A stretch of DNA of 64,000 nucleotides from Pontibacter kalidii (lineage in GTDB: Bacteria > Bacteroidota > Bacteroidia > Cytophagales > Hymenobacteraceae), in assembly GCF_026278245.1 (NCBI RefSeq), contig NZ_CP111079.1:4416501-4480500 (forward strand). The letters are read 5' to 3'. Below, piece by piece: positions 28,103 through 36,676 of this stretch. The number at the start of each line of letters is the position of its first letter. Positions within the stretch are counted from its first letter, which is position 1. The notes under the pieces were generated by a model, which saw only the letters and a program-made list of their open reading frames with translations, did no database searches and was not told where the DNA came from. The translations under genes were made by a program, and so were the position numbers.

Positions 28103-29683
28103 CTACTTTACCTTCTCAAAGACGAGTTCGCTGAAGTGGAAATCGGGGTTGTCTGCGTCGAGGCGCAGCTGGCTTATACTTCCGTCCTCGCCGGTGATGA
28201 AGCGCACGTTGGTTGGCGTGAGCAGGGCGAAATCTGTCTTCCAGTCGAGGTGAAAGATGTCGTGCTGCCAGAAATCGAGCGAGCCGTTGAGCGCCGGGGC
28301 CGGCTCCAGCTGCAGGTGCAGTTTGCCGTCTTTCAGGCTAACGGTGGCGTTGCCGTAAAGCTTGCTGTGGTAGGTGCCGGTGTAGTCTTTGAGGTCGCGG
28401 GTGGGCTTGCTCTTCTTGGCTTTCTTTTCTTTTGGCGCTTTGGCGGCTGCGGCTGCCTCCGCCTTTCGGGCTTCTGCGGCCCTGTCGAGGTAAAACCGGC
28501 TCCAGTCGCGGCCTTTCTCCACACCTAAAAGCTGATCCAGGGTATAGTTGCCGAGTGGCGTCATGATGCTGCTCATGCTGTTGGTCAGGATCACCACGCC
28601 CAGGTTCTCCTCCGGCACCAGCACCGTGCGGCTGTTCATGCCCTCGTGTCCGCCGCCGTGGTATACTTGCTTGCGGCCCTCGTAGTCTCCCACAAACCAG
28701 CCCAGGCCGGTTCCTACAAAGTGCGTAGAAGGCGTTATCTCCTCGGATTGTTTGCTTACCGGGAACGGGTTGTGCATCGTCCACATGTTGCGGCTGGACT
28801 CCTCGCTGAAGATTTCCTTGTTTTTATACTTGCCGCGGTTCAGCTGCAGGCGCATCCATTGGGCCTGCTGGGTTACGCTGGTAAAGATGCCGGCGGCCGG
28901 GTTCCAGTTGTCCCAGGCGGTGAGGGTGGTGGCCACGGGCTTTTGGTTTTCATCATTCCCATGCGGCGAGGCCACGTTCTGCACGCCCTTCAGGTCGTTC
29001 ACCGAAGTATAGGAGCGGCTCATGCCCAGTGGCTGGAAGAATGTCTCTTGGATGTAGTTCTCCCAGGTTTTGCCGCTTACCTGCTCGATCACCTCCCCGG
29101 CTGTGATGAACATCAGGTTAGAGTAGCCATAGCCGTCGCGGAAGCCGTACACCGGCTCCAGGTAACGCATGCGCTCCACGATTTCGGGGCGGCTATAGGT
29201 GGTGTTATACCACAGCAAATCGCCGCTGAAAGTCTCAAAGCCCACGCGGTGGCTCAGCAGATCCTCTATCGTCAGGTTTTCGGTCACGAACGGATCATAC
29301 AGTTGCAGGTAAGGCACGTACTTTTTTACTTTATCAGTCCACTTCAGCTTGCCTGCGTCTACCAGTGTGGCCAGTGCGGCGGCGGTATAGGCTTTGGAGT
29401 TGGAGGCGATGCCGAAAATGGTGTTAGCATCTACCTGGCCGCCCTTCTTATTGTCGAGCACCCCGTAGCCTTTGGCGAAGATCACGGAGTCGTTTTTGAC
29501 GATGGCGATGGCCATGCCCGGCACATCCCAGTCTTTCAGGGCTTTCTGGTAATAGGCGTCGAGTTTCTGGAGGGTGGCGGCTGTGTTTTGCTGTGCCTGC
29601 GTTTGGGGCAGCACCAGCAGGGCCAAGCATAACAGTAGTAGGAGGCGCATGAGGCCAGCGCGTGAAGTATAGGTTCTGTTCAT
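28103..29683 (-). CDS. Beta-lactamase-like serine hydrolase with DUF3471 domain
   Basis: A 526-residue exported hydrolase: signal peptide (about 1-30), class C beta-lactamase/DD-peptidase fold with SxxK (S94-N-S-K97), YxN (Y186-S-N188) and HGGGHEG in the third active-site position. A Lys/Ala-rich linker (about 400-425) and a C-terminal DUF3471 beta-domain follow. Members are periplasmic esterases or peptidases with poorly defined substrates; true beta-lactam resistance cannot be inferred. Single gene. Confidence 0.88.
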   Translation of the reverse strand: MNRTYTSRAGLMRLLLLLCLALLVLPQTQAQQNTAATLQKLDAYYQKALKDWDVPGMAIAIVKNDSVIFAKGYGVLDNKKGGQVDANTIFGIASNSKAYTAAALATLVDAGKLKWTDKVKKYVPYLQLYDPFVTENLTIEDLLSHRVGFETFSGDLLWYNTTYSRPEIVERMRYLEPVYGFRDGYGYSNLMFITAGEVIEQVSGKTWENYIQETFFQPLGMSRSYTSVNDLKGVQNVASPHGNDENQKPVATTLTAWDNWNPAAGIFTSVTQQAQWMRLQLNRGKYKNKEIFSEESSRNMWTMHNPFPVSKQSEEITPSTHFVGTGLGWFVGDYEGRKQVYHGGGHEGMNSRTVLVPEENLGVVILTNSMSSIMTPLGNYTLDQLLGVEKGRDWSRFYLDRAAEARKAEAAAAAKAPKEKKAKKSKPTRDLKDYTGTYHSKLYGNATVSLKDGKLHLQLEPAPALNGSLDFWQHDIFHLDWKTDFALLTPTNVRFITGEDGSISQLRLDADNPDFHFSELVFEKVK

Positions 29684-30318
29684 CAGAATAGGAGCAAGTT
29701 AATGCAGCAATATAGATAAAATTGCAGTGGCAATAAAGTTGCGGGGTAGGTGCTCTTGTCATTTAGAGAGTTCACGTTTTAAGTACATGGAAACTTCAGT
29801 GGAGGGAGGTTGATAAAGCAGGGTATCCGGTATTGATTATACTCTATACTTTCCCTGGCGCAAGTGTCCGCTTGTGCCTCGCGACTTGCGCTGCATTCTC
29901 CGCTGGCGCGGGCTTGCAGCCCGTGTCCTTTTTTTCGTTGGGTTTTCAACCCGACTGGGTCGCAGAGCCATACTTCATACTTGAGCTATACTTTCATAGC
30001 TGCGGCTATCTGCAACTGGAGCCACGCTATCCTTACTAGCTGCCGTTCATCCACGGCTTTACAACCTGCTCGTTTCATTTCCAACTTTGGTGCTCTCAAG
30101 CCCGAGAGGGCTCGTCCTTTGGCATCGCGCTGTCTACATTTCCTTTGCTCCTGACGTCGCAATGCCCTCAACGGGCACCGGAAATCTAGAAGGCGCTCAA
30201 CCCAAGGACTGGGTATCAGTTCGATAGCCATCGCCTTTGCTATGCAACGTGAACCAAAGTCCCCCTTTGAAGGGGGCAGGGGGATGTAATCGTCTGCAGA
30301 AAAACTCCCTCCCCTGTT
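29684..30318. repeat. Mosaic intergenic repeat block 3
   Basis: About 635 bases. A paired-palindrome module (about 29862-29972: GCGCAAG, GCTGGCGCGGGCTTGCAGC, GGGTTTTCAACCCGAC) is followed by a reverse core module (30024-30212). CCCCTTTGAAGGGGG (about 30260) and CCCTCCCCTGTTTTAGGGGAGGG (about 30306-30328) complete it. The last module runs into the 3' end of the gene at 30319. Confidence 0.75.
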
Positions 30319-31311
30319 TTAGGGGAGGGTTGGGGTGGGGTGAATGCTCTCCTCCTCGCGGGGCGTGTGTGCCCCCTGCTCATACTCCTTTTTCTCCATC
30401 TCGAGCTGCTGTAGCTCCCTGGAGGAGAGGCTGGCGAGTTTACGGAGGTCGGGCTGGCCGGCGTCTACCCAGGCGGTGTACCAATAGCTGGCGATGGTAT
30501 GGATGGCCAAACGCATCTGCCGCTCCACCTGCCCGTTCAGGCGCTTGCTGTAAGCTTCCGAAAAGGTACGGGAGTAGACGCGGGTGGTCAGGTTGTTACG
30601 CACCTCAAAGCCATACTTCTTCTCCTCGTCGAACTCCTGCGTTAGCTCCCGCTCAAAGTATAAAACCGAGTCGAGGGCGGTGTGGGCAGAGGCCACCAGA
30701 TCCCAGGCCCTTAGCTGCGGCTGCTCGATGTAAGTGGCCTGGCCCACGAAGAAGTCGTAGTTATTCGAAAAGAGCTCGGGCAGGCGCGTCTCCCAGAAGG
30801 CGTGGATGCCGTGCTGGCCGGTGAGTTGCCCGTTATAGTTCTGGGTGGTGTGCAGCGGTACGCAGGCATCGGCAATATAATGGCCTAGCTCGGTGCTCAG
30901 GCGAAGAATGCGGTCTACATTACGCTCCTTAAAGGCCTGAGTGAGTTGGTACTTCATCCGGTTAATGTGCCAGGGCACAATGCCATAGGCCATGAGGGTG
31001 TCTTCAGTATACTTTTCCACAGCCTGTGGCCAGAAGCGGGGCATTTTGTACAGGGCGCTGTCGCCGTACACGTCCAGGTCGATGTAGTGGCGCGGGGCCT
31101 CGCCCTCCATGGCATAGCGGCGCTTGTCGGGGTTCACGGCATTTTCGGTGATGTAGCGAATGTGCTTTTTGTAAAACCGGATCATTTCGGGCGGCAGCGA
31201 GAACACGGCTAGGCGGTTAATGCGCTGGTGCGCAAAAAAGCCCCAGCTATAGCCGTTGAGCGGCAGCAACAGGGTGATTGCCAGAAGTATAAATTTATAC
31301 TTGGTAGCCAT
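30319..31311 (-). CDS. Zinc-dependent phospholipase C/S1-P1 nuclease-like protein
   Basis: A 330-residue protein with a signal peptide (hydrophobic 8-20, ending GYSWGFFAHQRIN, where the mature W and H are the typical N-terminal zinc ligands). HYIDLDVYG, ELGHYIADACVPLH and HAFWETRLPE supply the expected His/Asp/Glu set of the three-zinc fold. Secreted hydrolase; substrate uncertain. The last residues (EESIHPTPTLP) and the TAA stop are encoded by an intergenic repeat module, so the native C-terminus has probably been altered. Confidence 0.8.
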   Translation of the reverse strand: MATKYKFILLAITLLLPLNGYSWGFFAHQRINRLAVFSLPPEMIRFYKKHIRYITENAVNPDKRRYAMEGEAPRHYIDLDVYGDSALYKMPRFWPQAVEKYTEDTLMAYGIVPWHINRMKYQLTQAFKERNVDRILRLSTELGHYIADACVPLHTTQNYNGQLTGQHGIHAFWETRLPELFSNNYDFFVGQATYIEQPQLRAWDLVASAHTALDSVLYFERELTQEFDEEKKYGFEVRNNLTTRVYSRTFSEAYSKRLNGQVERQMRLAIHTIASYWYTAWVDAGQPDLRKLASLSSRELQQLEMEKKEYEQGAHTPREEESIHPTPTLP

Positions 31312-31390
31312 ACTGGCGGTGTACGTAAGCTCCTATGGTACTGGTTGTTTGCCCCGGGTAAGCTACCGTAAAAGTTGTATATTGTCTGGG

Positions 31391-31472
31391 GTATATAGTA
31401 TATTCGATAGCCCGTTCCAATTTGTAGAGCCAACGGTAGTTAGCTGAACAAAATAACCTCTGTTATACACTA
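31391..31472 (+). repeat. Structured leader element, copy 1
   Basis: About 80 bases sharing with 34544-34625 the identical start GTATATAGTATATTCG, then TAGCCCG and a similar tail. Two nested helices can form: TAGC (31408) with GCTG (31443), and CCGTT (31412) with AACGG (31432). It ends about 36 bases before the start of the orphan gene at 31508. Confidence 0.55.
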
Positions 31473-31507
31473 ATTGGTTATTACTTGGAATTAAACACAC
31501 ATGGTTC

Positions 31508-32353
31508 ATGGAAAAACAAAACCCTTTCTCAGTGTATGATTTCTTAGGCTACTTGATTCCTGGTTCAGTATTAATTTATTCTTTGCACATCATCAATCAG
31601 ATAGAGAATCCAGATAGGCTTATATTCAAAGAATTAACAATAGTTGTTAATGATTTCCAATTTGAGAAGTTCTTTGTCTTGATTGTGTTTTCCTATATCC
31701 TTGGTCATTTTATTAGCTTTTTTTCATCTATTACTATAGAGCGTTATGCAAATTGGAAGTATAGCTTTCCTTCCAAGTACCTACTCGGCATGAACCATAA
31801 GGGGTATTGGAAAACAGCACGGAACTGGACTGACTATGGCTGGCGGATAGTGTTAGTAATAATTTTAGCTCCATGTGTTACCCTTGACTATTTTTTAGGT
31901 CCAAAGTTAGCCTTCAGCAGGTTCTACCAACAGTCTATGGACCCGTTTCTCCAGGACATAACAAAGAGTAAAATCAGAAAACTGATAAATCACATCAGCC
32001 CAGAACATTCAACAGATTTGGATGATGAAAAATTATCTCAGTACGATTTCCATAGAATTGTAACTCACTATTCTTATGAAACAAGTAGAAATCACCAATC
32101 AAGGATGAGTAATTATGTTGCTCTCTTCGGGTTTCTAAGAAATACATGTTTAATATTCAACGTGCTAACTATATATTCGATGGCTTACATGCTATTGAAT
32201 GGAACAGATAATCTTATATTTCCTGTCATGTTTACTTTAGCAACATATTTGTCCTTTATGGCATTTATGAAGTTTTACAGAAGGTATTCATTAGAAGGAT
32301 TTATGGTGCTGTTGATTAGTAATATAGAAAGAACTGTGCCTAACCACACCTAA
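31508..32353 (+). CDS. AT-rich orphan membrane protein
   Basis: A 281-residue protein that I cannot assign. It opens NPFSVYDFLGYLIPGSVLIYSL and has hydrophobic spans at about 10-28, 52-72, 115-135 (VLVIILAPCVTLDYFL) and two near the C-terminus (about 208-255), with a polar helical middle. The same YDFLGYLIPG opening is familiar from uncharacterised membrane proteins of accessory regions. Base composition is plainly more AT-rich than the flanking genes, suggesting horizontal acquisition. Preceded by structured leader copy 1. Function unknown. Confidence 0.7.
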   Translation: MEKQNPFSVYDFLGYLIPGSVLIYSLHIINQIENPDRLIFKELTIVVNDFQFEKFFVLIVFSYILGHFISFFSSITIERYANWKYSFPSKYLLGMNHKGYWKTARNWTDYGWRIVLVIILAPCVTLDYFLGPKLAFSRFYQQSMDPFLQDITKSKIRKLINHISPEHSTDLDDEKLSQYDFHRIVTHYSYETSRNHQSRMSNYVALFGFLRNTCLIFNVLTIYSMAYMLLNGTDNLIFPVMFTLATYLSFMAFMKFYRRYSLEGFMVLLISNIERTVPNHT

Positions 32354-32421
32354 ACTTTAGCTACGGCATAGTTTAGGCCAGCACGTCGGGTGCAGTTATA
32401 TTTCACCAAGATACTTCGGAA

Positions 32422-32802
32422 ATGCTTGAAACGCTATCGGCAATAGTCTTCACAGTGCTAACTGGGATTGTCATGATTTTCCAGGGATGTTTAGCGGCTG
32501 GAGCACCATGGGGGGAGGCTTCTATGGGTGGAAAGTATCCAGGGAAATATCCACCCAAGATGCGGGTTGTTGCAATTGTTAACATGCTGGTATTAGGTTT
32601 CCTTGCCGTACTTGTTCTGTCTAAAGCGGACTTGTTGCTTCCGGAGTTAAAGCCAGTCTCAAATATTGGGATCTGGTTTGTGGTTGCGTTTCTTGTTTTA
32701 GGAACTGTTTTGAATACAATCACCCCCAGTAAAGTTGAGCGCATCTGGGCACCAGTTGCTTTAAGCCAACTGATCACCAGTATAATTGTAGCGATTAGCT
32801 AG
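32422..32802 (+). CDS. Small four-span membrane protein
   Basis: A 126-residue protein with four hydrophobic spans (about 4-24, 47-66, 84-102, 108-125). A polar loop has APWGEASMGGKYPGKYPPKMR between spans 1 and 2; a GAPWGE...GGKYPGK loop recurs in uncharacterised integral membrane proteins of several phyla. Function unknown. It follows the orphan gene by 68 bases in the same direction and its composition is intermediate. Confidence 0.65.
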   Translation: MLETLSAIVFTVLTGIVMIFQGCLAAGAPWGEASMGGKYPGKYPPKMRVVAIVNMLVLGFLAVLVLSKADLLLPELKPVSNIGIWFVVAFLVLGTVLNTITPSKVERIWAPVALSQLITSIIVAIS

Positions 32803-33259
32803 CTCCTGAGACATAGGTCTTTGCACAACTGTGGGTTTAGAGCATAGGGAGGGCAGTGGTTGCCGCACGTGCTTCTGGTCTTAGTCTTCGGTGGCCAGGT
32901 ATGCAGCGCCGGAATGTCCTGCGTTTCCTGTCCTAGACCGTAAACTGCCTCTACGCACATCTACAAGTAGCTGCTGCCTTGCCTGGTAAGAGCGTTAAGC
33001 ACACACCATAGTGCGCAATCCTTAAGAAGAGATTTGCCGGGCACCCCGGGAAGCACAGAGGCCTTCATAAGAAAGCGGCTACTTAGCAACAGCAACATCG
33101 AAGAAGTGGATAAGTATCCCGTTCAGCACCGCCGTGCAGCCACTGCCCTTACCCTGCACACATCCAACTGGGGCAGCTATGGGCTTACCTGATTTTCGGG
33201 ATCAGCGTTATATTTGTGCTTCTGGTTCCGTTTATACTTTAGTAGCCAGTAACCAATGT
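32803..33259. other. Spacer before FUSC gene
   Basis: 457 bases. It holds the -7 box at 33209-33216 and one TATACTT word at 33233. In-frame upstream starts of the FUSC frame exist but give no family-like N-terminus. No repeats or RNA gene recognised. Confidence 0.5.
33209..33216 (+). promoter_or_regulatory. FUSC gene -7 box
   Basis: TATATTTG, exact TAnnTTTG, 43 bases before the ATG at 33260. It supports that ATG over the far-upstream start at 33134, which would precede the promoter. Confidence 0.5.
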
Positions 33260-34333
33260 ATGAAAGACGTGGAACAAGGGATGCTAAAGCAGCTTTTTGA
33301 GTTTAAGAAAACAGAGCGCAAGTGGCACCTGCCTGTTCTGGCCGGGCTGTGCGTGGGCATACCTGTACTGGCCGGCTACTACACGGGGAACCTGCAGGAC
33401 GGCAAGCTGGCCTCCATGGCCGCACTGGTTATACTTTACATTCAGTCGCAGAGTATAGGCAGGCGGATGATCGTGCTCATGGCCAGTTCCTTTGGCATTA
33501 TGCTCTCGTTTACCGTGGGCATAGTGTTCGGTTTCAACCCGGTGGTGGCGTCGGTGGTGCTGGGGCTGTATGCCTTTGCCGTGCACCTGGTGCTGTACTA
33601 CCTCAAAATGGTGCGCCCGCCGGGCAACTTCTTTTTTATCATGATCGCGTCAGTGGCGATCTCGATGCCACACAACCTGGAAACGGTGCCGCACAACATC
33701 GGCCTTATTGGGGTCGGAACCATGATTTCCTGCTTCCTGGGGCTGGTGTACAGCCTGGTTACCTTACGGAAAACCCGCTCCGAGGACGAGGTGATAACAG
33801 TATCCAAAAACCAGTATGTCAACTTTGTGGAGTCGGTCACATTCGGGGCCTTTGTCGGGCTTTCGCTGCTCATCGGCTATCTGCTGGAGTTGGAGAAACC
33901 GTACTGGGTGCCCACCTCGTGTGCCGCCGTGATGCAGGGGGCCAGCGCCACGCATGTATGGCAGCGGAGCGCGCAGCGTATTCTGGGTACTTTCCTGGGC
34001 CTTATCCTGACGTGGTTTATACTTTTGCTCAAGCCCTCGCTGCTGGTTATCAGCATCAGCATCATCGTGCTGCAGACCATTGTGGAGTTTCTGGTGGTGC
34101 GCAACTACGCCATCGCTGTTATCTTCATTACCATCCTTACCATCTTCCTGGCCGAGAGCGGTACCGCGCTTACCGTTAACCCAAGCGAGCTGATCACGGC
34201 TCGCTTCTTCGACATCCTTACCGGCAGCATAGTAGGCGCTGTGGGCGGCTGGCTCCTGTACAACGAGCGGGTGCATTACCTAGCTACCCGGCAGATAAGA
34301 GCCACCAGGCTTTCGATGTCGAAGCGGAAGTAG
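33260..34333 (+). CDS. FUSC-family (aromatic acid exporter-like) membrane protein
   Basis: A 357-residue integral membrane protein with two sets of about five to six spans, an arrangement of the FUSC/ArAE family of fusaric-acid or aromatic carboxylate efflux proteins. The second set contains PYWVPTSCAAVMQGASATHVWQRSAQRILGT (split here: PYWVPTSCAAVMQG, then ATHVWQRSAQRILGT), the family's conserved module. Start 33260 chosen from the promoter. Substrate unknown. Confidence 0.82.
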   Translation: MKDVEQGMLKQLFEFKKTERKWHLPVLAGLCVGIPVLAGYYTGNLQDGKLASMAALVILYIQSQSIGRRMIVLMASSFGIMLSFTVGIVFGFNPVVASVVLGLYAFAVHLVLYYLKMVRPPGNFFFIMIASVAISMPHNLETVPHNIGLIGVGTMISCFLGLVYSLVTLRKTRSEDEVITVSKNQYVNFVESVTFGAFVGLSLLIGYLLELEKPYWVPTSCAAVMQGASATHVWQRSAQRILGTFLGLILTWFILLLKPSLLVISISIIVLQTIVEFLVVRNYAIAVIFITILTIFLAESGTALTVNPSELITARFFDILTGSIVGAVGGWLLYNERVHYLATRQIRATRLSMSKRK

Positions 34334-34641
34334 GCCACTGGAGAAGTTATACTTGGCAGCCATACTTGAGGGGTACAGGTAAATGGTTGCTGCATTCCTT
34401 ATACAGGAATACAGAACGATCAATTGAACGCTTTATAGAAATAGAGAGGCTTTAACAGAGCTTTAGTTATCGGAAGAATTCGCTCCCGGGCCTGGAATAA
34501 GGGTAGGTAGTGAAGCTATGGGCGGGGTGTTATATGTTCGCAAGTATATAGTATATTCGTTAGCCCGGTTACATTTATCCACCTACCGTTGGTTGGCTAA
34601 ACGGAACAACTCCTTTTACACTATAGTTGTACAGCATTGCA
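34334..34641. other. Spacer with structured leader copy 2
   Basis: 308 bases. The structured leader lies at 34544-34625. The first 200 bases show nothing recognisable beyond TATACTT words near 34350. Confidence 0.5.
34544..34625 (+). repeat. Structured leader element, copy 2
   Basis: Shares GTATATAGTATATTCG and TAGCCCG with copy 1. Helices: TTAGCC (34560) with GGCTAA (34595), and CGGT (34566) with ACCG (34585). The inner helix shows a T:A to G:C compensatory change relative to copy 1 (CGTT/AACG), and both helices keep identical spacing (19 and 35 bases). Confidence 0.55.
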
Positions 34642-35268
34642 ATGAATCCAAAAGAATTAAAAGCTAATTCTGAAAGTATCATTAAAGGTTTTGGGTTAGA
34701 GGTTAATCCGGCTTTACCTTTAATTGAACATCTAGAGCAACTAAAACTCCGCAAAGCCTCAGATATTGCTAGGAGAATATTGGTTTTGGGCTATCTGTAC
34801 GGCATTTCCTTTAAAGTCAAAAGAAGTAAAATAAAAGAAGACCTAAAAAGGTACGGGCTCTACAATGACCTGAGCCCCCAAGAAAAGAAAGTTCTCAACA
34901 GTCTTTTTTTATCTAAACAAGCCAGAACAGATGTAGATTGGCTAACCGAAGGCATTGAGGTGTTGGGGTGGGCAATAGGGCTTTGGGATGAATTCAGCCC
35001 GCTGGAACAATGCAATGAAGATAGGCAGGCTGATGTAGTCGCTCTGAAACAAGACCCTTCTGATTTCATAAATAATACTCGCTTGATTGAAGTAGAAAAG
35101 ATCCTCCAGCAGGCTGACTTGATATACAGGCTACATTGGGTTGCCAAAAGAGCAAAAGTAGGTAGGCTGGGAGAGTACAGCAATGACATCTACACAGAGC
35201 GCCACAAAGCCATTAACTGGGTAATAGGCATAGAGGAATGTTGGGATGAAATTAGGACAGATACATAA
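34642..35268 (+). CDS. DUF4272 family protein
   Basis: A 208-residue soluble, helical protein with DUF4272 traits: ARRILVLGYLYG near the start, LSPQEKKVLNS, WLTEGIEVLGWAIGL, then RLHWVAKRAK and the closing ERHKAINWVIGIEECWDEI. DUF4272 proteins are uncharacterised and often found in accessory regions. AT-rich relative to neighbours. The ATG at 34642 is preferred to the TTG at 34627. Preceded by structured leader copy 2. Confidence 0.78.
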   Translation: MNPKELKANSESIIKGFGLEVNPALPLIEHLEQLKLRKASDIARRILVLGYLYGISFKVKRSKIKEDLKRYGLYNDLSPQEKKVLNSLFLSKQARTDVDWLTEGIEVLGWAIGLWDEFSPLEQCNEDRQADVVALKQDPSDFINNTRLIEVEKILQQADLIYRLHWVAKRAKVGRLGEYSNDIYTERHKAINWVIGIEECWDEIRTDT

Positions 35269-35380
35269 AACATCGCAGTACAACACCAGCTATAATGCAT
35301 AAACTCACCATAGCCAAACCGTTACAGAACCTAGATTATCAGTCACACAAAGGGAGGAACAGGCACTGCCCAAGTATAAA

Positions 35381-35437
35381 TTTAATCAAAAAACCGGCTT
35401 GCCACACTGGATGTGGCAGGCCGGTTTTTTGATTAAA
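35381..35437. terminator. Bidirectional terminator
   Basis: 26-base arms (35381-35406 and 35412-35437): TTTAATCAAAAAACCGGC, then TTGCCACA pairing with TGTGGCAG, the inverse ending GGTTTTTTGATTAAA. Closes the DUF4272 gene (+) and def (-). Confidence 0.92.
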
Positions 35438-35451
35438 CCCAACGTATGAGC

Positions 35452-36021
35452 CTAGCGCCTCTTGCTCATTTCCGGGAAGCGCATCTTGTAGTCAGCGTCC
35501 ACTTCGCCTTTCGAAATCTTGGCTAGCTTGTTCTTGATCAGGCGCTTCTTCAGGCCAGAGAGATAATCGGTGAACAGGATGCCCTCGATGTGGTCGTACT
35601 CGTGCTGGATCACGCGGGCGGTCATGCCATCGTAAGTGTCCTCGTGCTCGTTCCAGTTCTCGTCGAAGTAGCGGATCACGATGCGCTCCGGGCGGTATAC
35701 CACCTCGCGTACGCCGGGTATGCTCAGGCAGCCTTCTTCAAAGCCCCACTCTTCGCCGTCTTCCTCCACAATCTCCGGGTTGATAAAAGCCTTCTTCACG
35801 CCCTTGCCCTTGTCCTCATCGTCCATCATCGGCTCCGAATCGATCACAAACAGGCGGATGCCCTTGCTGATCTGCGGGGCGGCCAGTCCAACGCCGTGGG
35901 CGTGGTACATGGTGGCGTACATATCTTCAACGAGCTCTTTCAGCTCTGGAAAATCCTTCGGGATGTCCTGCGCCGGCTCCTTCAGAACCGGGTCTCCGTA
36001 GGCGGTAATTGGGTAAATCAT
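35452..36021 (-). CDS. def: Peptide deformylase
   Basis: Metalloenzyme of 189 residues that removes the formyl group from nascent proteins. Motif 1 GVGLAAPQI, motif 2 EGCLSIPG (metal Cys) and motif 3 QHEYDHIEG (HExxH metal ligands) are all intact, with a C-terminal basic tail. An acidic insertion (MMDDEDKGKGVKK) between motifs 1 and 2 is common in Bacteroidota enzymes. Start overlaps the ruvX stop in ATGA, so the two form an operon. Confidence 0.98.
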   Translation of the reverse strand: MIYPITAYGDPVLKEPAQDIPKDFPELKELVEDMYATMYHAHGVGLAAPQISKGIRLFVIDSEPMMDDEDKGKGVKKAFINPEIVEEDGEEWGFEEGCLSIPGVREVVYRPERIVIRYFDENWNEHEDTYDGMTARVIQHEYDHIEGILFTDYLSGLKKRLIKNKLAKISKGEVDADYKMRFPEMSKRR

Positions 36022-36434
36022 ATGTTTCTGCTTTCTAAATACGACTGTAAAATGATAACGGCGCTGATGCGGTCCACGGTTGCCTTGTCTTGGCGGGCCT
36101 TCTTCCGCAGCCCTCCGGCCAGCATGGTCTGCTGCGCGATCTTGGAGGTGAAGCGCTCGTCCACCAGGTGCACCGGGATGGCCGGGAACTCCTTCAGCAG
36201 CCTGCGCTGGAAGCCCACCACGTGCTGCGTATTGTCGGTGGCCTCGCCCGAAAGGCGCTTGGGCATCCCCAGCACAAAAGCCTCCACGGGCTCGCGCTGC
36301 ACATAGGCCTTCAGGTAAGACAACACATCCTGGGCATGAACGGTTTCTAAGGGGCTTGCGATGATCTGGAGCGTGTCCGTAGCGGCCAGCCCCACCCGCT
36401 TTGTGCCGTAGTCAATCCCTAAAATTCTGCCCAT
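36018..36434 (-). CDS. ruvX: Holliday junction resolvase-like RuvX (YqgF)
   Basis: A 138-residue RNase H-fold nuclease family protein, implicated in Holliday junction resolution and 16S rRNA 5'-end processing. MGRILGIDYGTKRVGLA carries the first catalytic Asp, VLGMPKRLSG and VHLVDERFTS the others, DRISAVIILQSYL the last. The ATG at 36434 gives the family N-terminus; the longer frame to 36470 adds unconserved residues. Overlaps def by four bases. Confidence 0.95.
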   Translation of the reverse strand: MGRILGIDYGTKRVGLAATDTLQIIASPLETVHAQDVLSYLKAYVQREPVEAFVLGMPKRLSGEATDNTQHVVGFQRRLLKEFPAIPVHLVDERFTSKIAQQTMLAGGLRKKARQDKATVDRISAVIILQSYLESRNI

Positions 36435-36467
36435 AAGTATACGTATGCCGCCCTGAGGTTCTGTGTG

Positions 36468-36475
36468 CAAAGGTA
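36468..36475 (-). promoter_or_regulatory. ruvX-def -7 box
   Basis: TACCTTTG on the minus strand, 33 bases before the ruvX ATG, the same octamer as at uvrA and hemB. Confidence 0.5.
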
Positions 36476-36676
36476 AGGGATTAAAAATTAATCTGATAGT
36501 GGGGGCCGTACTTTGCCCTGTCCGCCCGGGCCACCGCCAAGTATGCGGCGTATTAGCAACTTTAACAAATTTGTATTTGTATAGATATAAAGAACCTCAG
36601 TATATTTAAGGTAAATTATTGTACTACTTTGCCGTGCCTGTACTGTGGCATTTCACTGAATTTATACTTTAAGAAC

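Noticed and set aside
33134..33259. 42-residue N-terminal extension of the FUSC protein
   Set aside because: It would start upstream of the TATATTTG promoter box and has no membrane or family pattern.
31391..34625. Reading the two leader elements as a confirmed integron cassette boundary
   Set aside because: Core GTTRRRY boxes do not match strictly and no integrase is present; kept only as a hypothesis.
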